64,000 nucleotides of DNA from Phyllobacterium sp. T1293 (GCF_020731415.2 NZ_CP088276.1:310001-374000), one strand, 5' to 3'; positions 9,159-19,625 are shown, counted from the first letter of the stretch. A program made the numbers and translations. The notes: generated by a model not told the origin, from the letters alone.

Positions 9159-9954
9159 CTATCCTTGATCTCGTCCATCTTCATGTATCGCTCGGGTCCA
9201 GACCTGTTTTGCATGATGTGTCACTTGCCGTCGGCAAGGGCGAATTCATCGGGCTGATCGGTCCGAATGGGGCGGGAAGTCGACCTTGCTCAAAAGCATT
9301 CTTGGACTTGTCCCTTCGGCGGGCGAAATCCAGATCGCCGGAACCTCCGCAGGGCAATTGAGCCTGAAGGAACGGGCAAAATACGTCGCCTATCTGCCGC
9401 AGGAGCGGGAGATCAGTTGGGCCATCTCGGTGGAACATCTCGTCTCACTCGGTCGCACGCCTTACCTCAGCGGGTTCTCAAGGCCCGTGCCAAACGATAT
9501 CGCACTGGTTGAAAGCGCGATGGAACGCATGGATGTCACGGCATTCCGTCATCGTTCGGCACTGGAACTATCAGGTGGCGAGCGGGCACGGGTGCTGATT
9601 GCCCGTGCTTTGGCGCAGGACGCACCCCTGTTGCTTGCGGATGAACCGACCGCCGGGCTTGATCCAGCACATCAGATCGGCCTGATGCAATCATTGGCTG
9701 ATATTGCGCACAAGGGCTCCGCCGTTGTCGTCTCACTGCATGATCTTGGTCTTGCCGCGCGCTGGTGTACCCGGCTTGTCCTCATTCACGAAGGGAAGAT
9801 CGTTGCTGATGGTCTTCCCGCCGATGTGCTGACAGCTGATCACATGCGCAACATTTACGGGGTCGAAACCTATCTTGAACCGACGGAACAGGGATTGATC
9901 GTTCAGCCCACGGTTCTCGTCGACAAATCACATGGCGTAACAGGGAAACGGTGA
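9155..9954 (+). pseudogene. btuD: Cobalamin ABC transporter ATPase, frameshifted in Walker A
   Basis: Two adjacent frames together make one FecE/BtuD-type ATPase. The first runs from 9155 and reads LIGPNGAG, then goes out of frame; the rest, STLLKSILGL onward, continues in the next frame to 9954. Restoring one base at the GGG run (9274-9276) gives GPNGAGKSTLLKS and a 266-codon gene of normal length. The signature LSGGERARVLIARAL and Walker B LLLADEPTAGLD are intact. As written the product would be a 68-residue fragment. Downstream sequence shows no other decay, so a sequencing error or a recent homopolymer deletion are both possible. It overlaps btuC by 4 bases. Confidence 0.85.
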
Positions 9955-10988
9955 TGGAACAGCTGCGTGTGCTCCTCACAAAACATATGGCTCTCTGGCA
10001 GTCCGGTTGGAGCATGGGAACGTTCGGCGCCATCGCCGAATTTCATCAGGACAAGGGCGAGCAGCCGATCATCGCCGACGCTCTGGGTATCACCCGGGCA
10101 ACGCGGCGCGGGGCCATCCACCTTGAGCGCAAGCAGATCGGCTCTCTTGTTCCCGTCGCCTATGAAGTTCCAAGCCCGCGCCCGCATCGCTGGACACAGG
10201 CGGTAGCGCTCTGTTTGCCCACAGTACTGGCGCAGCGCACGTCCCGACCAGTGTTGACAGAGCTTGGGCCTGACGATGATGCTATTCGCGGTATTGATCG
10301 GATGGGTATCCTGTTCGACATGGGCCTATCGCTGCCGCAGTGCGATTTCTGCATACGCACGAGCGATCCGAAACTTCTGGCGGAACTGCGGGCTTATGAG
10401 GGCCATTCGCTGTTCGAACCGGATAATCCTGTCATGCACTCCATTCTGCGCGCACATCCGCACCGGGTTGCCCTGACCAATATCGGGCGGGTCGAGGTTT
10501 ACCAGAAGATCGGCGGACCTGATACGGGCGGTGTCTCTCCGGAAGGGCCGCACACCCACGTTCTGCCGAAACTGCTCAGAACAGGGCGCACCCATTCCGC
10601 CAATACGCCGATTCCCGATCATCTGATGCCCTGCGCCTTTCTGCATCCGGGCAATCCGGTGATCGGGCAACTGGGCGAGGACAAGCCTTTTGACTGGTCG
10701 CTCTATATGCATTTCGAGCGCATGTTTGCAGCCTATGCTCCCGTCGAAGCGGTTGAGCTGAAGAAGCGGTTGATTGCCGCTCTCAATGACAACGCATCGT
10801 GCGCTTCGTTTGAAAAGCCCGCCACACGGCTGGAGCGCTCGACATTAAGAGTTGGCTTGCGCCAGCAGCTCGCCTTTGCCCGGTCGCAGGGCAATAGTGA
10901 ACGTGTCGATACGATCATCGCCTGGCAAAAGGCATTTGACCGCGAGGCCGGAGAGACCGAAACGGATGATGATACGCCCGGTCATTAA
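9954..10988 (+). CDS. Conserved-looking protein of unknown function, fifth gene of the B12 operon
   Basis: A 344-residue soluble protein without signal peptide or membrane segment that I cannot assign to a characterised family. It contains a CDFC motif near residue 127, a His/Gly-rich segment (GGVSPEGPHTHVLPKLL, near 195-211), HPG, and a charged C-terminus ending in DDDTPGH. The Cys pair and histidines could bind metal, but that is speculation. ATG 9954 overlaps the btuD stop (TGATG); a GTG at 9951 would add one codon. Its operon position suggests a role in handling imported corrinoid. The 3' end overlaps the convergent mechanosensitive-channel gene by 4 bases. Confidence 0.75.
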   Translation: MEQLRVLLTKHMALWQSGWSMGTFGAIAEFHQDKGEQPIIADALGITRATRRGAIHLERKQIGSLVPVAYEVPSPRPHRWTQAVALCLPTVLAQRTSRPVLTELGPDDDAIRGIDRMGILFDMGLSLPQCDFCIRTSDPKLLAELRAYEGHSLFEPDNPVMHSILRAHPHRVALTNIGRVEVYQKIGGPDTGGVSPEGPHTHVLPKLLRTGRTHSANTPIPDHLMPCAFLHPGNPVIGQLGEDKPFDWSLYMHFERMFAAYAPVEAVELKKRLIAALNDNASCASFEKPATRLERSTLRVGLRQQLAFARSQGNSERVDTIIAWQKAFDREAGETETDDDTPGH

Positions 10989-13255
10989 CCTGTTTTGGCC
11001 GCCGCCTGTGTTGCGGCCTGCTCGGCAGCTTTTTCAATCGCGATCTGCGTTGCTGCACCTGCACCCACGGCATCATTCGTACCCGAGCGAACCGTCACCG
11101 CGTTGGATGCAAGCATCAGCCCGGCTTCCCTGAATGCCACCAGAAGCCGCTTCATGGATTCGCGCTGGATCAATGACGGATTGCCCGGCTTTGCCGTGAA
11201 TTTCAGCCGCACAACCATTGAATTTTCGGTGATATCCTGAATGCCCTGAAATTTGAGGGGCACGAGGAACTCGCTGCCAAATTCCGCATCCTCAAGCATT
11301 TCCTGCCCGACCTTCTTGACGGTCTTGCGGATCTTTTCCGGATCGGTATCGCGGTCAAAGCGCAGCTCGAATTTGATCGTGCTCCAGTCACGGCTGTAAT
11401 TTGTCACGGACTGTATCTGTCCGAACGGGATGGTATGAACCGGCCCATTCTGATGCCGCAGTTGCAGCGAACGCAGCGTGATCCGTTCCACCGTTCCCTT
11501 GAGCTTGCCCGTATCAATATATTCGCCGGTGCGGAAAGCATCATCGGCAATGAAGAAAATGCCTGATACGACATCCTTCACCAGGGTTTGCGAGCCGAAG
11601 GAAATGGCAAGGCCAAGCACACCGAAACCAGCGAGCAACGGCCCGATATCCATGCCGAGCGAGGACAGCACCACCAGTGCGGTAATTGCAACAATAGCGC
11701 CAAAGGCGAGGTCGCGAACCAGCGGCAGGATTGTCGACAGGCGGCCCGCAGCGGTTGGTGCGGGGCCGTCCGTCTCTTCCTGACCAGGCAGGAGAGGGCG
11801 CGATGAGGGCGAAAGCGCGCTAAAATAGTGGCGCAGGAAACTCCAGATCGCCCAGCCGACAACAATGGCGACACTGACCCGGAGCAGTCCCCGGATGATC
11901 GACAGAATCAAGCCATAGCCTGTGTCGTCAAGATAAGTGGTCCACAAACGGATGATGATGTAGAGGCCAAGCAGCCAGATACCGCCTGTTACCAATGTCT
12001 GGATTGCCGCGATTAAGGCCTGCACCAGTGGCGGAAGATGGTTTTCATTGTGATGCCGCCTGTGCATGGCCGCGATCAGCGCATGCAGGCCCAATGCAAA
12101 GATCGGGATCAACAGGACGATGACCTGCGTCGCGCCCGCTGCCTCGCCCCAATGGGCGCGTTGGGGAGAACTGGCGGCCATACAGCCAACCACCCAGATC
12201 AGGATGGCGGTAAGAGACAGAAATGCCGGAAGCGCGGTCGCAATCACCTGCCGGGTCATGTTCGGTGCCGGTCCGGCAAACACGGCCGAGATATCCTTGC
12301 GTCCGCCGATGAACCACCAGAGTTTCAAAAGGGTCACGACCGTTGCGGCGATCAGGAACCAGCCTTCGGTGACACTGCGGCTGACGCCGCTTTCGATCGA
12401 CAGACGGACGAGCTGACCGATCAGCGCCCCGATGAAACCATAGGCAACAAGCATGCGGAAATGCCATCGCGGGTTGTTGATGGGCAGCAATCGTGCGTAA
12501 TCATCACCCGGTGACAGGAACAACCGGCCAACGGCGGCATAAACGAGGGTGAGCGCGGCGGCGTGCAACAGGCTCACGGTGAGGTGAGAGGCCATTTGAG
12601 AACCGGCAGTCGGCATATTGATGATGATGTGTCCGACGGCAATAAAGGCGCAGATGGCGGCGATGTCGCGAAGTGTGCGGGCAAATGATCCGCGTGCGCG
12701 GTGAACAAGATCGGCATCCTCGCTGATCGGGCGCACGATAAGGGCGGTGCCAAGCCGGAACACGATCCAGCCTGCTATACCCGCAGCGAGCAGGGCAGCC
12801 AGAGTAACGAGCGTGACGTGGCCCCAATCATCGCCCTGGGTCTGCATGCCCTTATCCATCATGAAGGGCAGTTCGGCTATGTGGCCGATGCCATCAACCC
12901 CGACCGAAAGCCCGGTGGTGAATGAATCCAGCACGTTTCCGGCAAGTTCCTCTGCCTGATCAAGCGGGGTTGCCATGGGAGGTTTGGCGGCAGGGGCAGC
13001 CGTTGCTTTTGCCGGTGTCGGTGCTGCTGCGGGGGTAGGATCTTCCCAGCGCACCACGACATTGCGTCCGCTCGCATAGGCGGCTTTGAGGATGCTGTTT
13101 ATGTCGGCTTCGCTTTGACCGCGCTGCAGAACGACAGTTGTGGTTTCACCCGCGGTTTGCGCGTCGGCGCCAGTGCTGAAAGCGCCAATGACCGCCGCCC
13201 ACAGGCAAAGAAGGACGATCCGGATTGCCACCAGAATGTTCAGGTATTTCAGCAT
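10985..13255 (-). CDS. Large MscS-family mechanosensitive channel (YbiO-like)
   Basis: A 756-residue membrane protein. It has a cleavable-looking N-terminus ending near ADAQT, a periplasmic domain with a Pro/Ala-rich linker (about 60-95), around ten transmembrane segments, and the MscS core. The core shows the pore helix followed by GFGVLGLAISFGSQTLVKDV and the beta domain with FRTGEYIDTG and VERITLRSLQLRHQNG. The length and N-terminal domain resemble E. coli YbiO. It should act as an osmotic safety valve. ATG 13255 is chosen for its GAGGGGG site 6 bases upstream; the frame extends 7 codons further. Confidence 0.85.
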   Translation of the reverse strand: MLKYLNILVAIRIVLLCLWAAVIGAFSTGADAQTAGETTTVVLQRGQSEADINSILKAAYASGRNVVVRWEDPTPAAAPTPAKATAAPAAKPPMATPLDQAEELAGNVLDSFTTGLSVGVDGIGHIAELPFMMDKGMQTQGDDWGHVTLVTLAALLAAGIAGWIVFRLGTALIVRPISEDADLVHRARGSFARTLRDIAAICAFIAVGHIIINMPTAGSQMASHLTVSLLHAAALTLVYAAVGRLFLSPGDDYARLLPINNPRWHFRMLVAYGFIGALIGQLVRLSIESGVSRSVTEGWFLIAATVVTLLKLWWFIGGRKDISAVFAGPAPNMTRQVIATALPAFLSLTAILIWVVGCMAASSPQRAHWGEAAGATQVIVLLIPIFALGLHALIAAMHRRHHNENHLPPLVQALIAAIQTLVTGGIWLLGLYIIIRLWTTYLDDTGYGLILSIIRGLLRVSVAIVVGWAIWSFLRHYFSALSPSSRPLLPGQEETDGPAPTAAGRLSTILPLVRDLAFGAIVAITALVVLSSLGMDIGPLLAGFGVLGLAISFGSQTLVKDVVSGIFFIADDAFRTGEYIDTGKLKGTVERITLRSLQLRHQNGPVHTIPFGQIQSVTNYSRDWSTIKFELRFDRDTDPEKIRKTVKKVGQEMLEDAEFGSEFLVPLKFQGIQDITENSMVVRLKFTAKPGNPSLIQRESMKRLLVAFREAGLMLASNAVTVRSGTNDAVGAGAATQIAIEKAAEQAATQAAAKTG

Positions 13256-13372
13256 CGCAATCCCCCTCGTTCTCACGATAGGAGTACGCTCATTACTTGG
13301 TCGGCTTCAAGTGCTGATTGCATTTGATTGAATGGTAACAATGGGCCTCATGATCGCCCCCAAAGGAGGGTC

Positions 13373-13510
13373 ATGAAACGGCGTCCAGAATCCCGGTCCG
13401 ATAGCCCAGCCCTTGTTCTCTGCAATGCTCGGGAAATGGCAGCAAAAGCCGCATGGTTGCGCCGCAGAAACATGACAAAATGGTCATTCGACAACACACC
13501 GGGAAGGTGA
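13373..13510 (+). CDS. Possible small basic protein, 45 residues
   Basis: The 13256-13568 gap between the channel and the efflux operon holds one small ORF. It is preceded by AAAGGAGGG only 3 bases from the ATG and encodes a basic peptide beginning MKRRPESRSD with a W-L-R-R-R stretch near residue 28. The Shine-Dalgarno match is excellent but close, and the same bases form an inverted repeat (CATGA...TCATG, 13349-13375), so this may instead be an operator or hairpin. No family is recognised. Confidence 0.3.
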   Translation: MKRRPESRSDSPALVLCNAREMAAKAAWLRRRNMTKWSFDNTPGR

Positions 13511-13568
13511 GAAACTCCACAGCCAACAAGTTGTTTGGCTAAGGGCTATGCCCTGGAGGAAGTGTGCA

Positions 13569-14807
13569 GTGAAACGTCTGGGTCTTTTGATCGCGTTCGT
13601 TGTGTTGGCCGGGCTCGGCTATATGTTTCTCTACCCGCACCTGAATGCGCCACCAGCCGGAAAAGGCCCGACGACGGTTGCCACGGCAACATCAGGCAAA
13701 AGCTCGGGCAAGGGGCGGTCTGCAGCCGTTCCTTCCATTGTGGCCGCCACGGCAAAGACCGAAGATGTGCCCATTTCAAAGACTGTTGTCGGCAATATTG
13801 AGCCGATTGATACGGTTGTTATCCGTCCGCAAGCCGATGGTGTGGTGATGGTAACGAGCGTCAAGGACGGCCAGATGGTCAAAACTGGTGACGTGCTTTT
13901 TCAGCTTGATGACCGGACAATCCGAGCGACGATCGACAAGGACAAGGCGGCTTTGGCCAAGGATCAGGCCAATCTTGATTCAGCCAATCAGGACCTTATT
14001 GCCGCTCAAGCCCTGTCAAACCGGAAAATCGATACACAGCAGCAGGCCTATCAGGCGCTTGCTGCTGTCAATGCGTTGAAGGCATCAATCGCCATGGATC
14101 AGGCGCAGATCGAGGCGGATCAGGTCCAGCTTTCCTATATGACCATCAAGGCACCGATTGATGGGCGTGTCGGCGTGGTCAATACATCGGTCGGCAATCT
14201 TGTACGCATGGCTGACACCGGCAGCGGCCTTTTGACCATCACCCGCATGGCGCCGTTGCGCGTGTCGTTCACGGTCGCCGAAAGCGATCTGCCTGTGTTG
14301 CGCGATGCGATGAAGGAACGTCCTCTCAACGTCCTTATCAAAGTCCCCGGCAGCAAGAATGTTGTGGCCTCGGGGCCACTTAATTTCGTTGATTCCAGTG
14401 TTGATACGGCGTCCGGCACCATCGTCCTGAAAGCCGATGTGGCCAATGACAATGGCGCGCTCTGGCCCGGTCAATACGTGACTGCAACAGTGGAAATCGG
14501 CACGCACAAGGATGCTGTGACTGTTCCGCTGATAGCGATCCAACAGGGCAATGATGGTACATTTGCCTTTGTCGTGGGCGCTGACAAGAAGGTCGTTAAA
14601 CAGGCTGTTACCGTGGTGGAAACGGTCGGCGATACCGCCGTGACCACGGCGGGATTGAAATCAGGCGATCATGTGGTCATCAACGGTCAATTGCACCTGC
14701 AGGATGGGTCGAGCGTCATTGAAACCGTGGCGGATTCTGACAGTTCCGTTCCCGCGCTTTCTGCCAATGAAGTGACTGACCCGATCAAGACGGATACGGT
14801 TCAATGA
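13569..14807 (+). CDS. RND efflux periplasmic adaptor subunit
   Basis: A 412-residue membrane fusion protein of the MdtA/AcrA type. It has an N-terminal anchor (LGLLIAFVVLAGLGYMFLY), a lipoyl half-motif VIRPQADGVVMVTSVKDGQMVKTGD written here as two adjacent parts, an alpha-hairpin (about 115-185), the second half-motif MTIKAPIDGRVGVVNTSVG, and a C-terminal membrane-proximal domain. The GTG start at 13569 is preferred because GGAGG stands 9 bases upstream; an in-frame ATG at 13548 is an alternative. It overlaps the RND permease gene by 4 bases. No outer-membrane channel gene is adjacent. Confidence 0.88.
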   Translation: MKRLGLLIAFVVLAGLGYMFLYPHLNAPPAGKGPTTVATATSGKSSGKGRSAAVPSIVAATAKTEDVPISKTVVGNIEPIDTVVIRPQADGVVMVTSVKDGQMVKTGDVLFQLDDRTIRATIDKDKAALAKDQANLDSANQDLIAAQALSNRKIDTQQQAYQALAAVNALKASIAMDQAQIEADQVQLSYMTIKAPIDGRVGVVNTSVGNLVRMADTGSGLLTITRMAPLRVSFTVAESDLPVLRDAMKERPLNVLIKVPGSKNVVASGPLNFVDSSVDTASGTIVLKADVANDNGALWPGQYVTATVEIGTHKDAVTVPLIAIQQGNDGTFAFVVGADKKVVKQAVTVVETVGDTAVTTAGLKSGDHVVINGQLHLQDGSSVIETVADSDSSVPALSANEVTDPIKTDTVQ

Positions 14808-17800
14808 ACATATCCGCAATCTTCATTCGCCGTCCCATTGCAACAATCCTTCTTTCCGTTGCGCTGGCGGCATCGGGGCTTTTTGCTTACCAGTTTCTGC
14901 CCGTGGCGGCATTGCCGCAGGTGGATTTTCCTGTTGTATCGGTTTCTGCTCAATTGCCGGGCGCGGCACCCGATACGATGGCCAATGCGGTGGCAACGCC
15001 GCTGATCAAACAATTTGCCACGATACCCTCGGTTTCGACCATCAGCGCGACGAGTACGCAGGGACAGACCCGCGTTACCATTGAATTTGAGCTTGACCGG
15101 AACATCGATCAGGCGGCAGCCGACGTCGAGGCGGCTATCGCGCGCACATTGAGGCAATTGCCGGCGAACATGACAACGCCGCCGAGCTACCGCAAGACCA
15201 ACCCCGCCGACGCTCCAATCCTGCTGATCGCGTTGCAGAGCGACACGGCGCAACTGTCCAAGCTTGATGACTATGCCGAGCAGGTGATCTCGCCATCACT
15301 TTCAACCGTGGATGGGGTGGGCGAAGTGCAGGTATTCGGTGCCAAGCAGTTTGCCGTGCGTATCGAGGTTGATCCCAATGCCATGACGGCGCGCGGTATT
15401 GGTATCGATGAACTGACCAATGCTGTCGCCGACAACAATTCGATTGCGCCAGTGGGAACACTGACGAGCCCAACCCAGCAGATGGCCATTGAAGCCGATA
15501 CGCAATCGAAGAATGCCGATACGTTCAGGCAGATTCTGATTGCCTCTCCCAATGGCAAGCCGGTTCGTCTGGGCGATGTGGCGCGCGTGGTGGATTCCGT
15601 AGCGAACACGCAGACCGAAAGCCGTTACGATGGCAAGAAGGCGCTTGTGCTCGCCGTTTTCCGCCAGCCCGGTGCCAATACGGTTGACGTGGTGGACCGG
15701 GTCCGCACCATGCTGCCAAAATTTGCCGAAGAGCTTGGCGCATCCACCAAACTCAACGTGCTCAATGACCGCTCGACCTCCATCCGGCAGGCGGTGTCTG
15801 ACGTGCAGTTTACGCTCGTTCTGATCATCGGACTTGTGGTCATGGTAATCTTCGTGTTCCTGCGCCGCATCGCAGCGACGCTTATTCCGACGGTCGCTGT
15901 ACCGCTGTCGCTGATAGCGACGCTGGGTGTGATGTATGTCTTTGGCTTTTCCATCGACAATATCTCCCTGCTTGGCCTGACGCTTTCAGTGGGGCTCGTC
16001 GTGGACGACGCCATCGTCATGCTGGAAAACATATCCCGGCATATCGAGGACGGCATGTCGCCGCGTGAAGCCGCGCTCAAGGGCAGCGAGGAAATCGGCT
16101 TTACCATCGTCTCCATCACCGCCTCGCTTGTTGCGGTATTTATCCCCGTCCTGCTGATGGGCGGTGTGGTGGGGCGCATCTTCAATGAGTTTGCCGTTGT
16201 TGTCACCGTGGCGATTGTCGCCTCGGCGCTGATATCCCTGACATTGACGCCGATGCTGTGCAGCCACATGCCCGCCACCCCGCATGAGAAGGAGGGCAAA
16301 AAGCCGTTTACGGAACGGATTTTCGATGCGGTTCTCGGCGCCTACCGGCGCATGCTTGATATCTGCCTGCGCTTTCGCGTCGTTGTTCTTGGCGTCTTCC
16401 TTCTGACCGTTGTCGCGACGCTTTATCTGTTCTCCTCCATCGACAAGGGCTTCCTGCCGACCGAAGATATCGGCCAGCTTTCCATTTCCACCGAAGCGCG
16501 GCAGGACATTTCTTTTGATGCCATGGTGGCTTTGCAGAAACAGGTTGCCGATGTTCTGATGAGCAAGCCCTATGTCGCGCATGTGGCGTCGACAATTGGC
16601 GGCGGGTTCAATTCTTCCAGCCTCAATCAGGGCAGTTTCTTTGTTGAACTGAAACCGAAAGCGCAGCGTCTGGCGCTCGATCCGCTGCTGACGGATTTGC
16701 GCCAGTCGCTGGCCAAGGTTCCGGGTATCAACAGCTACCCCATTGCGATCCAGAACCTGCGCATCGGCAGCACGTCGTCGCGCGCGCAGTACCAGTTCGT
16801 CCTGCAGGGCATCAATGCCGATGATCTCTATCCATGGTCGCAAAAGTTCCTTCTGGCGCTGCAACAGGACAGGCAATATTTTGCCGATGTGACCAGCGAC
16901 CTGCAGAACAATGCGTTGCAGGCCAATCTGGTCATTGATGCCGACAAGGCGCGGCTGCTGGGTATCACCTCGACGCAGTTGCGCAATTCGCTCTATTACG
17001 CCTTTGGCACCAATCAGGCTTCAACGATCTTTTCCACCGGTGACAGCTATGAGGTCATTCTGGAGTTGGACCCGTCCATTCCGTGGACGACCGACAAGCT
17101 CGACCAGATGCAGATACGCTCGACCACGACGAACAAGCTTATCCCGCTTTCCGCCTTCGCCCATGTGGAGCGGCGCGCCGGGCTGCTTGCGGTCAGCCAG
17201 TTGAGCCAGCTGCCCGCGGTGACGATTTCCTTCAACCTGCCGCAGGGCGTGGCGCTTGGCAGGGCGGTGGAAGAGATCAACAAGATCAAGGCGGAACTCA
17301 ATGTTCCGGATTCGATTGGCTCAACCTTCACCGGCACGGCAAAAGTGTTCCAGCAAGCGCTGTCCAATCAGGGGTTGCTGATCGGTGCGGCTATCCTGAC
17401 CATCTATATCGTGCTCGGTATTCTCTATGAGAGTTTTATCCATCCGCTGACCATTCTGACAGGTCTGCCAGCGGCTGCTGCTGGTGCGCTCGCGACGTTG
17501 GAGCTGTTCGGCTTTGATCTCAGCGTGATCGCGATTATCGGTATGCTGATGCTGATCGGCATCGTGAAGAAGAACGCGATCATGATGGTCGACTTTGCCC
17601 TTGTCCGGCAAAGGGCAGGCGATAGTCCGCATGATGCGATCCGCGAAGCCTGTCTTGTCCGGTTCCGCCCGATCATGATGACGACGCTCGCCGCGTTGAT
17701 GGGTACGCTGCCGATTGCCATCGGCGCGGGTGCGAGTTCAGAGCTGCGCCAGCCGCTTGGCGTGGCCGTTGTCGGCGGCCTCTTTGCCTCGCAAATCCTG

Positions 17801-17923
17801 ACGCTGTTCATCACGCCTGTGATCTTCCTCTACATGGAAGACATGTCGCGTGGCTCAGTAAACCTCTGGCGCAAGCTCTTCAACAAAGGTCGTGCGCCGA
17901 CAGTACCGCACGCGGCGGAATAG
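14804..17923 (+). CDS. RND multidrug efflux permease (MdtB/MdtC-like)
   Basis: A 1039-residue trimeric inner-membrane pump of full family length. It opens with IFIRRPIATILLSVALAASG. The proton-relay Asp pair is in SVGLVVDDAIVMLENISRH, and the essential Lys is in GIVKKNAIMMVDFA. Large periplasmic loops follow TM1 and TM7 as expected. The N-terminal sequence (FLPVAALPQVDFPVV) resembles MdtB/MdtC more than AcrB, but only one permease gene is present, so it probably works as a homotrimer. Substrates are unknown. Confidence 0.92.
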   Translation: MNISAIFIRRPIATILLSVALAASGLFAYQFLPVAALPQVDFPVVSVSAQLPGAAPDTMANAVATPLIKQFATIPSVSTISATSTQGQTRVTIEFELDRNIDQAAADVEAAIARTLRQLPANMTTPPSYRKTNPADAPILLIALQSDTAQLSKLDDYAEQVISPSLSTVDGVGEVQVFGAKQFAVRIEVDPNAMTARGIGIDELTNAVADNNSIAPVGTLTSPTQQMAIEADTQSKNADTFRQILIASPNGKPVRLGDVARVVDSVANTQTESRYDGKKALVLAVFRQPGANTVDVVDRVRTMLPKFAEELGASTKLNVLNDRSTSIRQAVSDVQFTLVLIIGLVVMVIFVFLRRIAATLIPTVAVPLSLIATLGVMYVFGFSIDNISLLGLTLSVGLVVDDAIVMLENISRHIEDGMSPREAALKGSEEIGFTIVSITASLVAVFIPVLLMGGVVGRIFNEFAVVVTVAIVASALISLTLTPMLCSHMPATPHEKEGKKPFTERIFDAVLGAYRRMLDICLRFRVVVLGVFLLTVVATLYLFSSIDKGFLPTEDIGQLSISTEARQDISFDAMVALQKQVADVLMSKPYVAHVASTIGGGFNSSSLNQGSFFVELKPKAQRLALDPLLTDLRQSLAKVPGINSYPIAIQNLRIGSTSSRAQYQFVLQGINADDLYPWSQKFLLALQQDRQYFADVTSDLQNNALQANLVIDADKARLLGITSTQLRNSLYYAFGTNQASTIFSTGDSYEVILELDPSIPWTTDKLDQMQIRSTTTNKLIPLSAFAHVERRAGLLAVSQLSQLPAVTISFNLPQGVALGRAVEEINKIKAELNVPDSIGSTFTGTAKVFQQALSNQGLLIGAAILTIYIVLGILYESFIHPLTILTGLPAAAAGALATLELFGFDLSVIAIIGMLMLIGIVKKNAIMMVDFALVRQRAGDSPHDAIREACLVRFRPIMMTTLAALMGTLPIAIGAGASSELRQPLGVAVVGGLFASQILTLFITPVIFLYMEDMSRGSVNLWRKLFNKGRAPTVPHAAE

Positions 17924-17926
17924 AAG

Positions 17927-17951
17927 GCGAAACCGCTCAGGCGGTTTTCGC
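17927..17951. terminator. Hairpin shared by convergent RND and acyl-CoA synthetase genes
   Basis: GCGAAACCGC pairs with GCGGTTTTCGC with one bulged T. It starts just after the permease stop and covers the stop of the convergent synthetase gene. The T-tract is within the stem, so termination efficiency is uncertain. Confidence 0.4.
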
Positions 17952-19625
17952 TTCCTGCAGGTTCAGTTCATCAATCATGGCCTGCCGCATGATAAATTTC
18001 TGTATCTTGCCGGTGACTGTCATCGGAAAGACCTCGACAAAACGGATATGTGCCGGGACCTTGTAGTGGGCGATTTTGCCTTTACAAAACTGGATGACTT
18101 CGTGTTCGCCGAGATTGGCGTCGGGACGCACCTTGATCCAGGCGCAGAGGCATTCGCCATATTTGCTATCAGGGATACCGAACACCTGCACATCGGCAAT
18201 ATCAGGGTGGGTATAGAGAAATTCCTCGATCTCGCGCGGATAGATGTTCTCGCCGCCACGGATGACCAGATCCTTGATGCGGCCGACTATGTTGCAATAA
18301 CCTTCCGCATCAATGGTGGCGAGATCGCCCGTATGCATCCACCGCGCAGCATCAATGGTTGCCGCTGTATTAACCTCGTCACCCCAATAGCCCCGCATGA
18401 CACTGTAGCCGCGTGTGAGCAATTCGCCGGTAATTCCGGGCGCAACAATGACGCCGTCGGCATCGATGATTTTCACCTCGACATGCGGATGAATGCGCCC
18501 AACCGTGGACACCCGCCGCTCCAGCGGGTCGGTTGTCGAACTCTGGAAGCTGACAGGGCTGGTTTCCGTCATCCCGTAGGCGATGGTGATTTCGCTCTGG
18601 TGCATTTCCTGAATGACCTTGCGCATGACTTCGATGGGGCAGGGCGAACCCGCCATGATGCCGGTGCGCAGGCTGCTGAGATCAAACGTCTTGAAATCCG
18701 CATGGCCCAATATGGCGATGAACATGGTTGGCACGCCATGCAGTCCGGTACACTTTTCCGCCTCCACGGTTTGCAGGACCGCCAGCGGATCAAACGCCTC
18801 GCTGGGGATGACCATGCAGGAACCATGGGTGAGGCAGGCAAGATTGCCGAGAACCATGCCAAAGCAGTGGTAAAACGGCACGGGAATGCACAAACGGTCG
18901 ATCTCCGTAAGGCGCATGGCCTCGCCGATGAAGAAACCATTGTTGAGAATATTGTGATGGGTCAGCGTCGCGCCCTTGGGACTGCCTGTGGTGCCGCTGG
19001 TGAACTGGATGTTGATCGGGTCATCAAATTGCAGCACGGAAGCGAGCGCTTCGAGCTGTTCTGTGGCTTGAGGGGTTGCCGCCTCTTCGACATCGGCGAA
19101 ATTCAGCATTCCCGGCGTTTTCTCGGTGCCAAGACGGATAACGGTGTGCAGTGTTGGCAATTTCTTGGACTTGAGTGCGCCGGGCGCGCAACTTGCTACT
19201 TCAGGGGCGATTTCGCGCAATATATCAAGATAATTGCTGGTTTTAAGCGCGGGAGACAGAATGAGCGCGGAACAGCCGACCTTGTTGACGGCATATTCAA
19301 GCTCATGGGAGCGATAGGCAGGATTGATGTTGACGAGGATAAGACCTGCTTTGGCGGTGGCAAACTGGGTCAGGACCCATTCAACATTGTTCGGCGACCA
19401 GATGCCGATGCGCTCACCGGGCTGAAGCCCAAGCGCAATGAAACCTGCGGCCAGTGCATCAACGCGTTGGCGCAGTTCGGAATAGGTGAGGCGCACGTCC
19501 TGATGCCGCACCACAAGCGCGGGGCGGTCGGGAAACCGCCCGGCAATGTGGTCAAAGTGCCGTCCGATCGTCTCGCCAATCAACGGCTGATTGCTGGCAC
19601 CGTGAACGTAGCTTTCCCTGATCAT
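17937..19625 (-). CDS. AMP-dependent acyl-CoA synthetase
   Basis: A 562-residue adenylate-forming ligase that activates a carboxylic (probably fatty) acid to its CoA thioester. Family motifs are the P-loop [18 protein letters not shown], the A5-like [11 protein letters not shown], the GDLATID motif, the hinge region [20 protein letters not shown] and the catalytic Lys in TGKIQKF near the C-terminus. It resembles medium/long-chain FadD-type or FACL enzymes; chain-length specificity cannot be read. A strong GGGAGGAG site precedes ATG 19625. It is transcribed alone, with a very long hairpin upstream. Confidence 0.88.
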   Translation of the reverse strand: MIRESYVHGASNQPLIGETIGRHFDHIAGRFPDRPALVVRHQDVRLTYSELRQRVDALAAGFIALGLQPGERIGIWSPNNVEWVLTQFATAKAGLILVNINPAYRSHELEYAVNKVGCSALILSPALKTSNYLDILREIAPEVASCAPGALKSKKLPTLHTVIRLGTEKTPGMLNFADVEEAATPQATEQLEALASVLQFDDPINIQFTSGTTGSPKGATLTHHNILNNGFFIGEAMRLTEIDRLCIPVPFYHCFGMVLGNLACLTHGSCMVIPSEAFDPLAVLQTVEAEKCTGLHGVPTMFIAILGHADFKTFDLSSLRTGIMAGSPCPIEVMRKVIQEMHQSEITIAYGMTETSPVSFQSSTTDPLERRVSTVGRIHPHVEVKIIDADGVIVAPGITGELLTRGYSVMRGYWGDEVNTAATIDAARWMHTGDLATIDAEGYCNIVGRIKDLVIRGGENIYPREIEEFLYTHPDIADVQVFGIPDSKYGECLCAWIKVRPDANLGEHEVIQFCKGKIAHYKVPAHIRFVEVFPMTVTGKIQKFIMRQAMIDELNLQEAKTA

